Source of the DNA: Auanema rhodensis
Taxonomy: Eukaryota > Nematoda > Chromadorea > Rhabditida > Rhabditidae
Reading direction: 5' to 3'
Assembly (NCBI GenBank): GCA_964057225.1
Contig: OZ059900.1
Span: 21,715,638 to 21,779,637 of the forward strand
Length of the DNA: 64,000 nucleotides
This document shows, piece by piece, positions 26,345 through 40,058 of this stretch. The position numbers were made by a program, and so were the translations under genes. Below the pieces are notes generated by a model. It did not search any database. It saw nothing but the letters and a program-made list of their open reading frames with translations, and had not been told where the DNA came from. Positions within the stretch are counted from its first letter, which is position 1. Each line of letters starts with the position of its first letter.

Positions 26345-29300
26345 ATTTGACGACTCATATGAACAAAAATCGATTTAATCAATATTAGCCATAAGGGGCG
26401 TGCCCTCAGAATATGCTAATTTCCTTAATTTTCTAACCCCTGTTTTTTTGTCGTGAAAGTGGAACTAGTCGTTGTACGAACAATTTTGAGCTAGGTTTCA
26501 TTGACATTGCATGAGTTTGAACACATGAAATCGTAAGTCAAAACCTTGTTTACAGCGAAATTTCCAAAAACTGGTTTTCCAGCATAATAAAATATTTCTC
26601 ATGGGAAATACTGTGTTTTTGTATTTTTCTAGTGTTCAGCATGTAAAATGCTTCATTTTAGTATGTAACACGCTGAAATTCGTTGCATTTGACGACTCAT
26701 ATGAACAAAAATCGATTTAATCAATATTAGCCATAAGGGGCGTGCCCTCAGAATATGCTAATTTCCTTAATTTTCTAACCCCTGTTTTTTTGTCGTAAAA
26801 GTGGAACTAGACGTTGTACGAACAATTTTGAGCTAGGTTTCATTGACATTGCATGAGTTTGAACACATGAAATCGTAAGTCAAAACCTTGTTTACAGCGA
26901 AATTTCCAAAAACTGGTTTTCCAGCATAATAAAATTATTCTCATGGGAAATACTGTGTTTTTGTATTTTTCTAGTGTTCAGCATGTAAAATGCTTCATTT
27001 TAGTATGTAACACGCTGAAATTCGTTGCATTTGACGACTCATATGAACAAAAATCGATTTAATCAATATTAGCCATAAGGGGCGTGCCCTCAGAATATGC
27101 TAATTTCCTTAATTTTCTAACCCCTGTTTTTTTGTCGTGAAAGTGGAACTAGACGTTGTACGAACAATTTTGAGCTAGGTTTCATTGACATTGCATGAGT
27201 TTGAACACATGAAATCGTAAGTCAAAACCTTGTTTACAGCGAAATTTCCAAAAACTGGTTTTCCAGCATAATAAAATATTTCTCATGGGAAATACTGTGT
27301 TTTTGTATTTTTCTAGTGTTCAGCATGTAAAATGCTTCATTTTAGTATGTAACACGCTGAAATTCGTTGCATTTGACGACTCATATGAACAAAAATCGAT
27401 TTAATCAATATTAGCCATAAAGGGCGTGCCCTCAGAATATGCTAATTTCCTTAATTTTCTAACCCCTGTTTTTTTGTCGTGAAAGTGGAACTAGACGTTG
27501 TAGGAACAATTTTGAGCTAGGTTTCATTGACATTGCATGAGTTTGAACACATGAAATCGTAAGTCAAAACCTTGTTTACAGCGAAATTTCCAAAAACTGG
27601 TTTTCCAGCATAATAAAATATTTCTCATGGGAAATACTGTGTTTTTGTATTTTTCTAGTGTTCAGCATGTAAAATGCTTCATTTTAGTACGTAACACGCT
27701 GAAATTCGTTGCATTTGACGACTCATATGAACAAAAATCGATTTAATCAATATTAGCCATAAGGGGCGTGCCCTCAGAATATGCTAATTTCCTTAATTTT
27801 CTAACCCCTGTTTTTTTGTCGTGAAAGTGGAACTAGACGTTGTACGAACAATTTTGAGCTAGGTTTCATTGACATTGCATGAGTTTGAACACATGAAATC
27901 GTAAGTCAAAACCTTGTTTACAGCGAAATTTCCAAAAACTGGTTTTCCAGCATAATAAAATATTTCTCATGGGAAATACTGTGTTTTTGTATTTTTCTAG
28001 TGTTCAGCATGTAAAATGCTTCATTTTAGTATGTAACACGCTGAAATTCGTTGCATTTGACGACTCATATGAACAAAAATCGATTTAATCAATATTAGCC
28101 ATAAAGGGCGTGCCCTCAGAATATGCTAATTTCCTTAATTTTCTAACCCCTGTTTTTTTGTCGTGAAAGTGGAACTAGACGTTGTAGGAACAATTTTGAG
28201 CTAGGTTTCATTGACATTGCATGAGTTTGAACACATGAAATCGTAAGTCAAAACCTTGTTTACAGCGAAATTTTCAAAAACTGGTTTTCCAGCATAATAA
28301 AATATTTCTCATGGGAAATACTGTGTTTTTGTATTTTTCTAGTGTTCAGCATGTAAAATGCTTCATTTTAGTATGTAACACGCTGAAATTCGTTGCATTT
28401 GACGACTCATATGAACAAAAATCGATTTAATCAATATTAGCCATAAGGGGCGTGCCCTCAGAATATGCTAATTTCCTTAATTTTCTAACCCCTGTTTTTT
28501 TGTCGTGAAAGTGGAACTAGACGTTGTACGAACAATTTTGAGCTAGGTTTCATTGACATTGCATGAGTTTGAACACATGAAATCGTAAGTCAAAACCTTG
28601 TTTACAGCGAAATTTCCAAAAACTGGTTTTCCAGCATAATAAAATATTTCTCATGGGAAATACTGTGTTTTTGTATTTTTCTAGTGTTCAGCATGTAAAA
28701 TGCTTCATTTTAGTATGTAACACGCTGAAATTCGTTGCATTTGACGACTCATATGAACAAAAATCGATTTAATCAATATTAGCCATAAAGGGCGTGCCCT
28801 CAGAATATGCTAATTTCCTTAATTTTCTAACCCCTGTTTTTTTGTCCTGAAAGTGGAACTAGACATTGTATTAACAATTTTGAGCTAGGTTTCATTGACA
28901 TTGCATGAGTTTGAACACATGAAATCGTAAGTCAAAACCTTGTTTACAGCGAAATTTCCAAAAACTGGTTTTCCAGCATAATAAAATATTTCTCATGGGT
29001 ATTACTGTGTTTTTGTATTTTTCTAGTGTTCAGCATGTAAAATGCTTCATTTTAGTATGTAACACGCTGAAATTCGTTGCATTTGACGACTCATATGAAC
29101 AAAAATCGATTTAATCAATATTAGCCATAAAGGGCGTGCCCTCAGAATATGCTAATTTCCTTAATTTTCTAACCCCTGTTTTTTTGTCGTGAAAGTGGAA
29201 CTAGACGTTGTAGGAACAATTTTGAGCTAGGTTTCATTGACATTGCATGAGTTTGAACACATGAAATCGTAAGTCAAAACCTTGTTTACAGCGAAATTTC

Positions 29301-30106
29301 CAAAAACTGGTTTTCCAGCATAATAAAATATTTCTCATGGGTATTACTGTGTTTTTGTATTTTTCTAGTGTTCAGCATGTAAAATGCTTCATTTTAGTAT
29401 GTAACACGCTGAAATTCGTTGCATTTGACGACTCATATGAACAAAAATCGATTTAATCAATATTAGCCATAAGGGGCGTGCCCTCAGAATATGCTAATTT
29501 CCTTAATTTTCTAACCCCTGTTTTTTTGTCGTGAAAGTGGAACTAGACGTTGTACGAACAATTTTGAGCTAGGTTTCATTGACATTGCATGAGTTTGAAC
29601 ACATGAAATCGTAAGTCAAAACCTTGTTTACAGCGAAATTTCCAAAAACTGGTTTTCCAGCATAATAAAATATTTCTCATGGGTATTACTGTGTTTTTGT
29701 ATTTTTCTAGTGTTCAGCATGTAAAATGCTTCATTTTAGTATGTAACACGCTGAAATTCGTTGCATTTGACGACTCATATGAACAAAAATCGATTTAATC
29801 AATATTAGCCATAAGGGGCGTGCCCTCAGAATATGCTAATTTCCTTAATTTTCTAACCCCTGTTTTTTTGTCGTGAAAGTGGAACTAGACGTTGTACGAA
29901 CAATTTTGAGCTAGGTTTCATTGACATTGCATGAGTTTGAACACATGAAATCGTAAGTCAAAACCTTGTTTACAGCGAAATTTCCAAAAACTGGTTTTCC
30001 AGCATAATAAAATATTTCTCATGGGAAATACTGTGTTTTTGTATTTTTCTAGTGTTCAGCATGTGAAATGCTTCATTTTAGTATGTAACACGCTGAAATT
30101 CGTTGC
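26345..30106 (+). repeat. 11-monomer higher-order block, forward copy 1
   Basis: Variant string T D C Gc C Gf C A Gt Ct Cg, 3,762 bp, all units 342 bp. Diagnostic markers: gtcgtaaaag plus aaaattattc in D (26687), agtacgtaac in Gc (27371), gtcctgaaag plus attgtattaac in A (28739), and catgtgaaatg in Cg (29765). The same string recurs forward at 30791-34552, inverted at 35722-39483, and without its leading T at 44036-47455. Confidence 0.93.
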
Positions 30107-30790
30107 ATTTGACGACTCATATGAACAAAAATCGATTTAATCAATATTAGCCATAAAGGGCGTGCCCTCAGAATATGCTAATTTCCTTTATTTTCTAACC
30201 CCTGTTTTTTTGTCGTGAAAGTGGAACTAGACGTTGTAGGAACAATTTTGAGCTAGGTTTCATTGACATTGCATGAGTTTGAACACATGAAATCGTAAGT
30301 CAAAACCTTGTTTACAGCGAAATTTTCAAAAACTGGTTTTCCAGCATAATAAAATATTTCTCATGGGAAATACTGTGTTTTTGTATTTTTCTAGTGTTCA
30401 GCATGTAAAATGCTTCATTTTAGTATGTAACACGCTGAAATTCGTTGCATTTGACGACTCATATGAACAAAAATCGATTTAATCAATATTAGCCATAAGG
30501 GGCGTGCCCTCAGAATATGCTAATTTCCTTAATTTTCTAACCCCTGTTTTTTTGTCGTGAAAGTGGAACTAGTCGTTGTACGAACAATTTTGAGCTAGGT
30601 TTCATTGACATTGCATGAGTTTGAACACATGAAATCGTAAGTCAAAACCTTGTTTACAGCGAAATTTCCAAAAACTGGTTTTCCAGCATAATAAAATATT
30701 TCTCATGGGAAATACTGTGTTTTTGTATTTTTCTAGTGTTCAGCATGTAAAATGCTTCATTTTAGTATGTAACACGCTGAAATTCGTTGC
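30107..30790 (+). repeat. 2-monomer linker Gf T
   Basis: Two units complete the 13-monomer (4,446 bp) period between the forward copies at 26345 and 30791. The Gf unit carries tttcctttatttt like the unit at 25319. Confidence 0.88.
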
Positions 30791-33700
30791 ATTTGACGAC
30801 TCATATGAACAAAAATCGATTTAATCAATATTAGCCATAAGGGGCGTGCCCTCAGAATATGCTAATTTCCTTAATTTTCTAACCCCTGTTTTTTTGTCGT
30901 GAAAGTGGAACTAGTCGTTGTACGAACAATTTTGAGCTAGGTTTCATTGACATTGCATGAGTTTGAACACATGAAATCGTAAGTCAAAACCTTGTTTACA
31001 GCGAAATTTCCAAAAACTGGTTTTCCAGCATAATAAAATATTTCTCATGGGAAATACTGTGTTTTTGTATTTTTCTAGTGTTCAGCATGTAAAATGCTTC
31101 ATTTTAGTATGTAACACGCTGAAATTCGTTGCATTTGACGACTCATATGAACAAAAATCGATTTAATCAATATTAGCCATAAGGGGCGTGCCCTCAGAAT
31201 ATGCTAATTTCCTTAATTTTCTAACCCCTGTTTTTTTGTCGTAAAAGTGGAACTAGACGTTGTACGAACAATTTTGAGCTAGGTTTCATTGACATTGCAT
31301 GAGTTTGAACACATGAAATCGTAAGTCAAAACCTTGTTTACAGCGAAATTTCCAAAAACTGGTTTTCCAGCATAATAAAATTATTCTCATGGGAAATACT
31401 GTGTTTTTGTATTTTTCTAGTGTTCAGCATGTAAAATGCTTCATTTTAGTATGTAACACGCTGAAATTCGTTGCATTTGACGACTCATATGAACAAAAAT
31501 CGATTTAATCAATATTAGCCATAAGGGGCGTGCCCTCAGAATATGCTAATTTCCTTAATTTTCTAACCCCTGTTTTTTTGTCGTGAAAGTGGAACTAGAC
31601 GTTGTACGAACAATTTTGAGCTAGGTTTCATTGACATTGCATGAGTTTGAACACATGAAATCGTAAGTCAAAACCTTGTTTACAGCGAAATTTCCAAAAA
31701 CTGGTTTTCCAGCATAATAAAATATTTCTCATGGGAAATACTGTGTTTTTGTATTTTTCTAGTGTTCAGCATGTAAAATGCTTCATTTTAGTATGTAACA
31801 CGCTGAAATTCGTTGCATTTGACGACTCATATGAACAAAAATCGATTTAATCAATATTAGCCATAAAGGGCGTGCCCTCAGAATATGCTAATTTCCTTAA
31901 TTTTCTAACCCCTGTTTTTTTGTCGTGAAAGTGGAACTAGACGTTGTAGGAACAATTTTGAGCTAGGTTTCATTGACATTGCATGAGTTTGAACACATGA
32001 AATCGTAAGTCAAAACCTTGTTTACAGCGAAATTTCCAAAAACTGGTTTTCCAGCATAATAAAATATTTCTCATGGGAAATACTGTGTTTTTGTATTTTT
32101 CTAGTGTTCAGCATGTAAAATGCTTCATTTTAGTACGTAACACGCTGAAATTCGTTGCATTTGACGACTCATATGAACAAAAATCGATTTAATCAATATT
32201 AGCCATAAGGGGCGTGCCCTCAGAATATGCTAATTTCCTTAATTTTCTAACCCCTGTTTTTTTGTCGTGAAAGTGGAACTAGACGTTGTACGAACAATTT
32301 TGAGCTAGGTTTCATTGACATTGCATGAGTTTGAACACATGAAATCGTAAGTCAAAACCTTGTTTACAGCGAAATTTCCAAAAACTGGTTTTCCAGCATA
32401 ATAAAATATTTCTCATGGGAAATACTGTGTTTTTGTATTTTTCTAGTGTTCAGCATGTAAAATGCTTCATTTTAGTATGTAACACGCTGAAATTCGTTGC
32501 ATTTGACGACTCATATGAACAAAAATCGATTTAATCAATATTAGCCATAAAGGGCGTGCCCTCAGAATATGCTAATTTCCTTAATTTTCTAACCCCTGTT
32601 TTTTTGTCGTGAAAGTGGAACTAGACGTTGTAGGAACAATTTTGAGCTAGGTTTCATTGACATTGCATGAGTTTGAACACATGAAATCGTAAGTCAAAAC
32701 CTTGTTTACAGCGAAATTTTCAAAAACTGGTTTTCCAGCATAATAAAATATTTCTCATGGGAAATACTGTGTTTTTGTATTTTTCTAGTGTTCAGCATGT
32801 AAAATGCTTCATTTTAGTATGTAACACGCTGAAATTCGTTGCATTTGACGACTCATATGAACAAAAATCGATTTAATCAATATTAGCCATAAGGGGCGTG
32901 CCCTCAGAATATGCTAATTTCCTTAATTTTCTAACCCCTGTTTTTTTGTCGTGAAAGTGGAACTAGACGTTGTACGAACAATTTTGAGCTAGGTTTCATT
33001 GACATTGCATGAGTTTGAACACATGAAATCGTAAGTCAAAACCTTGTTTACAGCGAAATTTCCAAAAACTGGTTTTCCAGCATAATAAAATATTTCTCAT
33101 GGGAAATACTGTGTTTTTGTATTTTTCTAGTGTTCAGCATGTAAAATGCTTCATTTTAGTATGTAACACGCTGAAATTCGTTGCATTTGACGACTCATAT
33201 GAACAAAAATCGATTTAATCAATATTAGCCATAAAGGGCGTGCCCTCAGAATATGCTAATTTCCTTAATTTTCTAACCCCTGTTTTTTTGTCCTGAAAGT
33301 GGAACTAGACATTGTATTAACAATTTTGAGCTAGGTTTCATTGACATTGCATGAGTTTGAACACATGAAATCGTAAGTCAAAACCTTGTTTACAGCGAAA
33401 TTTCCAAAAACTGGTTTTCCAGCATAATAAAATATTTCTCATGGGTATTACTGTGTTTTTGTATTTTTCTAGTGTTCAGCATGTAAAATGCTTCATTTTA
33501 GTATGTAACACGCTGAAATTCGTTGCATTTGACGACTCATATGAACAAAAATCGATTTAATCAATATTAGCCATAAAGGGCGTGCCCTCAGAATATGCTA
33601 ATTTCCTTAATTTTCTAACCCCTGTTTTTTTGTCGTGAAAGTGGAACTAGACGTTGTAGGAACAATTTTGAGCTAGGTTTCATTGACATTGCATGAGTTT

Positions 33701-34552
33701 GAACACATGAAATCGTAAGTCAAAACCTTGTTTACAGCGAAATTTCCAAAAACTGGTTTTCCAGCATAATAAAATATTTCTCATGGGTATTACTGTGTTT
33801 TTGTATTTTTCTAGTGTTCAGCATGTAAAATGCTTCATTTTAGTATGTAACACGCTGAAATTCGTTGCATTTGACGACTCATATGAACAAAAATCGATTT
33901 AATCAATATTAGCCATAAGGGGCGTGCCCTCAGAATATGCTAATTTCCTTAATTTTCTAACCCCTGTTTTTTTGTCGTGAAAGTGGAACTAGACGTTGTA
34001 CGAACAATTTTGAGCTAGGTTTCATTGACATTGCATGAGTTTGAACACATGAAATCGTAAGTCAAAACCTTGTTTACAGCGAAATTTCCAAAAACTGGTT
34101 TTCCAGCATAATAAAATATTTCTCATGGGTATTACTGTGTTTTTGTATTTTTCTAGTGTTCAGCATGTAAAATGCTTCATTTTAGTATGTAACACGCTGA
34201 AATTCGTTGCATTTGACGACTCATATGAACAAAAATCGATTTAATCAATATTAGCCATAAGGGGCGTGCCCTCAGAATATGCTAATTTCCTTAATTTTCT
34301 AACCCCTGTTTTTTTGTCGTGAAAGTGGAACTAGACGTTGTACGAACAATTTTGAGCTAGGTTTCATTGACATTGCATGAGTTTGAACACATGAAATCGT
34401 AAGTCAAAACCTTGTTTACAGCGAAATTTCCAAAAACTGGTTTTCCAGCATAATAAAATATTTCTCATGGGAAATACTGTGTTTTTGTATTTTTCTAGTG
34501 TTCAGCATGTGAAATGCTTCATTTTAGTATGTAACACGCTGAAATTCGTTGC
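30791..34552 (+). repeat. 11-monomer higher-order block, forward copy 2
   Basis: Same string T D C Gc C Gf C A Gt Ct Cg as 26345-30106, at a distance of exactly 13 x 342 = 4,446 bp, with the same diagnostic markers in every unit. It lies immediately left of the fold-back point and forms the left arm of a large inverted repeat with 35722-39483. Confidence 0.93.
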
Positions 34553-34650
34553 ATTTGACGACTCATATGAACAAAAATCGATTTAATCAATATTAGCCAT
34601 AAAGGGCGTGCCCTCAGAATATGCTAATTTCCTTAATTTTCTAACCCCTG
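34553..34650 (+). repeat. Truncated satellite monomer at fold-back
   Basis: The first 98 bp (offsets 1-98) of a G-type unit (ataaaggg), cut right after ctaacccctg and before the poly-T tract. The variant order predicts a G unit after Cg, as at 47114/47456, so the break interrupts a normal run. Confidence 0.93.
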
Positions 34651-34663
34651 TATTTCCATTACC
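34651..34663. other. Fold-back junction filler (13 bp)
   Basis: Between the forward stub and the inverted array lie 13 bases, tatttccattacc. The first seven (tatttcc) match the inverted strand at reference offsets 260-266. The last six (attacc) have no obvious satellite source. The combined string cccctgtatttcc (34645-34657) occurs again at the b-c join of the island (40010-40022) and as its complement at 40761-40773. Confidence 0.85.
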
Positions 34664-37600
34664 AAATCGATTTTTGTTCATATGAGTCGTCAAATGCAAC
34701 GAATTTCAGCGTGTTACATACTAAAATGAAGCATTTTACATGCTGAACACTAGAAAAATACAAAAACACAGTATTTCCCATGAGAAATATTTTATTATGC
34801 TGGAAAACCAGTTTTTGGAAATTTCGCTGTAAACAAGGTTTTGACTTACGATTTCATGTGTTCAAACTCATGCAATGTCAATGAAACCTAGCTCAAAATT
34901 GTTCGTACAACGACTAGTTCCACTTTCACGACAAAAAAACAGGGGTTAGAAAATTAAGGCAATTAGCATATTCTGAGGGCACGCCCCTTATGGCTAATAT
35001 TGATTAAATCGATTTTTGTTCATATGAGTCGTCAAATGCAACGAATTTCAGCGTGTTACATACTAAAATGAAGCATTTTACATGCTGAACACTAGAAAAA
35101 TACAAAAACACAGTATTTCCCATGAGAAATATTTTATTATGCTGGAAAACCAGTTTTTGAAAATATCGCTGTAAACAAGGTTTTGACTTACGATTTCATG
35201 TGTTCAAACTCATGCAATGTCAATGAAACCTAGCTCAAAATTGTTCCTACAACGTCTAGTTCCACTTTCACGACAAAAAAACAGGGGTTAGAAAATTAAG
35301 GAAATTAGCATATTCTGAGGGCACGCCCCTTATGGCTAATATTGATTAAATCGATTTTTGTTCATATGAGTCGTCAAATGCAACGAATTTCAGCGTGTTA
35401 CATACTAAAATGAAGCATTTTACATGCTGAACACTAGAAAAATACAAAAACACAGTATTTCCCATGAGAAATATTTTATTATGCTGGAAAACCAGTTTTT
35501 GGAAATTTCGCTGTAAACAAGGTTTTGACTTACGATTTCATGTGTTCAAACTCATGCAATGTCAATGAAACCTAGCTCAAAATTGTTCCTACAACGTCTA
35601 GTTCCACTTTCACGACAAAAAAACAGGGGTTAGAAAATTAAGGAAATTAGCATATTCTGAGGGCACGCCCTTTATGGCTAATATTGATTAAATCGATTTT
35701 TGTTCATATGAGTCGTCAAATGCAACGAATTTCAGCGTGTTACATACTAAAATGAAGCATTTCACATGCTGAACACTAGAAAAATACAAAAACACAGTAT
35801 TTCCCATGAGAAATATTTTATTATGCTGGAAAACCAGTTTTTGGAAATTTCGCTGTAAACAAGGTTTTGACTTACGATTTCATGTGTTCAAACTCATGCA
35901 ATGTCAATGAAACCTAGCTCAAAATTGTTCGTACAACGTCTAGTTCCACTTTCACGACAAAAAAACAGGGGTTAGAAAATTAAGGAAATTAGCATATTCT
36001 GAGGGCACGCCCCTTATGGCTAATATTGATTAAATCGATTTTTGTTCATATGAGTCGTCAAATGCAACGAATTTCAGCGTGTTACATACTAAAATGAAGC
36101 ATTTTACATGCTGAACACTAGAAAAATACAAAAACACAGTAATACCCATGAGAAATATTTTATTATGCTGGAAAACCAGTTTTTGGAAATTTCGCTGTAA
36201 ACAAGGTTTTGACTTACGATTTCATGTGTTCAAACTCATGCAATGTCAATGAAACCTAGCTCAAAATTGTTCGTACAACGTCTAGTTCCACTTTCACGAC
36301 AAAAAAACAGGGGTTAGAAAATTAAGGAAATTAGCATATTCTGAGGGCACGCCCCTTATGGCTAATATTGATTAAATCGATTTTTGTTCATATGAGTCGT
36401 CAAATGCAACGAATTTCAGCGTGTTACATACTAAAATGAAGCATTTTACATGCTGAACACTAGAAAAATACAAAAACACAGTAATACCCATGAGAAATAT
36501 TTTATTATGCTGGAAAACCAGTTTTTGGAAATTTCGCTGTAAACAAGGTTTTGACTTACGATTTCATGTGTTCAAACTCATGCAATGTCAATGAAACCTA
36601 GCTCAAAATTGTTCCTACAACGTCTAGTTCCACTTTCACGACAAAAAAACAGGGGTTAGAAAATTAAGGAAATTAGCATATTCTGAGGGCACGCCCTTTA
36701 TGGCTAATATTGATTAAATCGATTTTTGTTCATATGAGTCGTCAAATGCAACGAATTTCAGCGTGTTACATACTAAAATGAAGCATTTTACATGCTGAAC
36801 ACTAGAAAAATACAAAAACACAGTAATACCCATGAGAAATATTTTATTATGCTGGAAAACCAGTTTTTGGAAATTTCGCTGTAAACAAGGTTTTGACTTA
36901 CGATTTCATGTGTTCAAACTCATGCAATGTCAATGAAACCTAGCTCAAAATTGTTAATACAATGTCTAGTTCCACTTTCAGGACAAAAAAACAGGGGTTA
37001 GAAAATTAAGGAAATTAGCATATTCTGAGGGCACGCCCTTTATGGCTAATATTGATTAAATCGATTTTTGTTCATATGAGTCGTCAAATGCAACGAATTT
37101 CAGCGTGTTACATACTAAAATGAAGCATTTTACATGCTGAACACTAGAAAAATACAAAAACACAGTATTTCCCATGAGAAATATTTTATTATGCTGGAAA
37201 ACCAGTTTTTGGAAATTTCGCTGTAAACAAGGTTTTGACTTACGATTTCATGTGTTCAAACTCATGCAATGTCAATGAAACCTAGCTCAAAATTGTTCGT
37301 ACAACGTCTAGTTCCACTTTCACGACAAAAAAACAGGGGTTAGAAAATTAAGGAAATTAGCATATTCTGAGGGCACGCCCCTTATGGCTAATATTGATTA
37401 AATCGATTTTTGTTCATATGAGTCGTCAAATGCAACGAATTTCAGCGTGTTACATACTAAAATGAAGCATTTTACATGCTGAACACTAGAAAAATACAAA
37501 AACACAGTATTTCCCATGAGAAATATTTTATTATGCTGGAAAACCAGTTTTTGAAAATTTCGCTGTAAACAAGGTTTTGACTTACGATTTCATGTGTTCA

Positions 37601-39921
37601 AACTCATGCAATGTCAATGAAACCTAGCTCAAAATTGTTCCTACAACGTCTAGTTCCACTTTCACGACAAAAAAACAGGGGTTAGAAAATTAAGGAAATT
37701 AGCATATTCTGAGGGCACGCCCTTTATGGCTAATATTGATTAAATCGATTTTTGTTCATATGAGTCGTCAAATGCAACGAATTTCAGCGTGTTACATACT
37801 AAAATGAAGCATTTTACATGCTGAACACTAGAAAAATACAAAAACACAGTATTTCCCATGAGAAATATTTTATTATGCTGGAAAACCAGTTTTTGGAAAT
37901 TTCGCTGTAAACAAGGTTTTGACTTACGATTTCATGTGTTCAAACTCATGCAATGTCAATGAAACCTAGCTCAAAATTGTTCGTACAACGTCTAGTTCCA
38001 CTTTCACGACAAAAAAACAGGGGTTAGAAAATTAAGGAAATTAGCATATTCTGAGGGCACGCCCCTTATGGCTAATATTGATTAAATCGATTTTTGTTCA
38101 TATGAGTCGTCAAATGCAACGAATTTCAGCGTGTTACGTACTAAAATGAAGCATTTTACATGCTGAACACTAGAAAAATACAAAAACACAGTATTTCCCA
38201 TGAGAAATATTTTATTATGCTGGAAAACCAGTTTTTGGAAATTTCGCTGTAAACAAGGTTTTGACTTACGATTTCATGTGTTCAAACTCATGCAATGTCA
38301 ATGAAACCTAGCTCAAAATTGTTCCTACAACGTCTAGTTCCACTTTCACGACAAAAAAACAGGGGTTAGAAAATTAAGGAAATTAGCATATTCTGAGGGC
38401 ACGCCCTTTATGGCTAATATTGATTAAATCGATTTTTGTTCATATGAGTCGTCAAATGCAACGAATTTCAGCGTGTTACATACTAAAATGAAGCATTTTA
38501 CATGCTGAACACTAGAAAAATACAAAAACACAGTATTTCCCATGAGAAATATTTTATTATGCTGGAAAACCAGTTTTTGGAAATTTCGCTGTAAACAAGG
38601 TTTTGACTTACGATTTCATGTGTTCAAACTCATGCAATGTCAATGAAACCTAGCTCAAAATTGTTCGTACAACGTCTAGTTCCACTTTCACGACAAAAAA
38701 ACAGGGGTTAGAAAATTAAGGAAATTAGCATATTCTGAGGGCACGCCCCTTATGGCTAATATTGATTAAATCGATTTTTGTTCATATGAGTCGTCAAATG
38801 CAACGAATTTCAGCGTGTTACATACTAAAATGAAGCATTTTACATGCTGAACACTAGAAAAATACAAAAACACAGTATTTCCCATGAGAATAATTTTATT
38901 ATGCTGGAAAACCAGTTTTTGGAAATTTCGCTGTAAACAAGGTTTTGACTTACGATTTCATGTGTTCAAACTCATGCAATGTCAATGAAACCTAGCTCAA
39001 AATTGTTCGTACAACGTCTAGTTCCACTTTTACGACAAAAAAACAGGGGTTAGAAAATTAAGGAAATTAGCATATTCTGAGGGCACGCCCCTTATGGCTA
39101 ATATTGATTAAATCGATTTTTGTTCATATGAGTCGTCAAATGCAACGAATTTCAGCGTGTTACATACTAAAATGAAGCATTTTACATGCTGAACACTAGA
39201 AAAATACAAAAACACAGTATTTCCCATGAGAAATATTTTATTATGCTGGAAAACCAGTTTTTGGAAATTTCGCTGTAAACAAGGTTTTGACTTACGATTT
39301 CATGTGTTCAAACTCATGCAATGTCAATGAAACCTAGCTCAAAATTGTTCGTACAACGACTAGTTCCACTTTCACGACAAAAAAACAGGGGTTAGAAAAT
39401 TAAGGAAATTAGCATATTCTGAGGGCACGCCCCTTATGGCTAATATTGATTAAATCGATTTTTGTTCATATGAGTCGTCAAATGCAACGAATTTCAGCGT
39501 GTTACATACTAAAATGAAGCATTTTACATGCTGAACACTAGAAAAATACAAAAACACAGTATTTCCCATGAGAAATATTTTATTATGCTGGAAAACCAGT
39601 TTTTGAAAATTTCGCTGTAAACAAGGTTTTGACTTACGATTTCATGTGTTCAAACTCATGCAATGTCAATGAAACCTAGCTCAAAATTGTTCCTACAACG
39701 TCTAGTTCCACTTTCACGACAAAAAAACAGGGGTTAGAAAATTAAGGAAATTAGCATATTCTGAGGGCACGCCCTTTATGGCTAATATTGATTAAATCGA
39801 TTTTTGTTCATATGAGTCGTCAAATGCAACGAATTTCAGCGTGTTACATACTAAAATGAAGCATTTTACATGCTGAACACTAGAAAAATACAAAAACACA
39901 GTATTTCCCATGAGAAATATT
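34664..39921 (-). repeat. 342 bp satellite array, inverted segment
   Basis: It starts with a 32 bp stub (offsets 32 to 1), followed by 15 complete units of exactly 342 bp (34696-39825) and a 96 bp partial (39826-39921). Read on the minus strand from the right, the order is Gf T D C Gc C Gf C A Gt Ct Cg G B T. The B unit lies at 35038-35379 and the outermost T at 34696-35037; the latter has a private change (aaggcaatt near 34958). Identity to the forward arrays is as high as between forward units, so the inversion is recent or kept homogeneous by conversion. Confidence 0.96.
35722..39483 (-). repeat. 11-monomer higher-order block, inverted copy
   Basis: On the minus strand this is T D C Gc C Gf C A Gt Ct Cg, the block at 26345-30106 and 30791-34552. 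Markers seen in complement: cttttacgac and gagaataatttt (D), gttacgtact (Gc), ttcaggacaa with gttaatacaatg (A), cagtaataccc (A, Gt, Ct) and catttcacatg (Cg). With 30791-34650 it makes an inverted repeat with arms of about 3.86 kb and a spacer of about 973 bp (34651-35623). Confidence 0.93.
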
Positions 39922-40058
39922 TTTCCTTAATTTTCTAACCCCTGTATTTAATCAATATTAGCCATAAAGGGCGTGCCCTCAGAATATGCTAATTTCCTTA
40001 ATTTTCTAACCCCTGTATTTCCCATGAGAAATATTTTATTATGCTGGAAAAAAAAAAC
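39922..40058 (+). repeat. Left arm of rearranged module (a-b-c-A10)
   Basis: The inverted monomer stops inside its aaatattttt tract and switches to a forward piece of offsets about 75-98 ending cccctg. This is joined through t to forward offsets of about 29-98 (b, an ataaaggg type), and then through gtattt to an inverted piece of offsets 267-235 (c). The last join is a run of ten A (40048-40057) where two A4 tracts meet. Short shared bases at each join point to microhomology. Confidence 0.88.

Larger units (their letters stand above)
1..34650 (+). repeat. 342 bp satellite array, forward, left segment
   Basis: Head-to-tail tandem array of a 342 bp monomer, phased here to start at atttgacgac; 101 complete units plus a stub (34553-34650). 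Unit starts fall at 1, 343, 685, 1027 and so on. Ten units are 343 bp through one inserted base (starts 6499, 8552, 9237, 13000, 13685, 15054, 18817, 20528, 22239, 23950). Copies differ at only a few positions. Variant key: C = ataagggg plus tgtacgaac; G = ataaaggg plus tgtaggaac; T = ctagtcgttg; D = aaaattattc; A and A2 = attgtattaac; B = gcgatattttc; P = ggaaccag; W = gagctggg; C5 = ataaggggg. Suffixes: t = gggtattac, g = catgtgaaatg, c = agtacgtaac, f = gcgaaattttc, r = catgtagaatg. Monomer 4 keeps gtcgtgaaag, whereas the later D units mostly read gtcgtaaaag. Function is unknown; heterochromatin is inferred. Confidence 0.98.

Noticed and set aside
1-34650. CRISPR array
   Set aside because: The repeat is 342 bp with no unique spacers; units abut directly.
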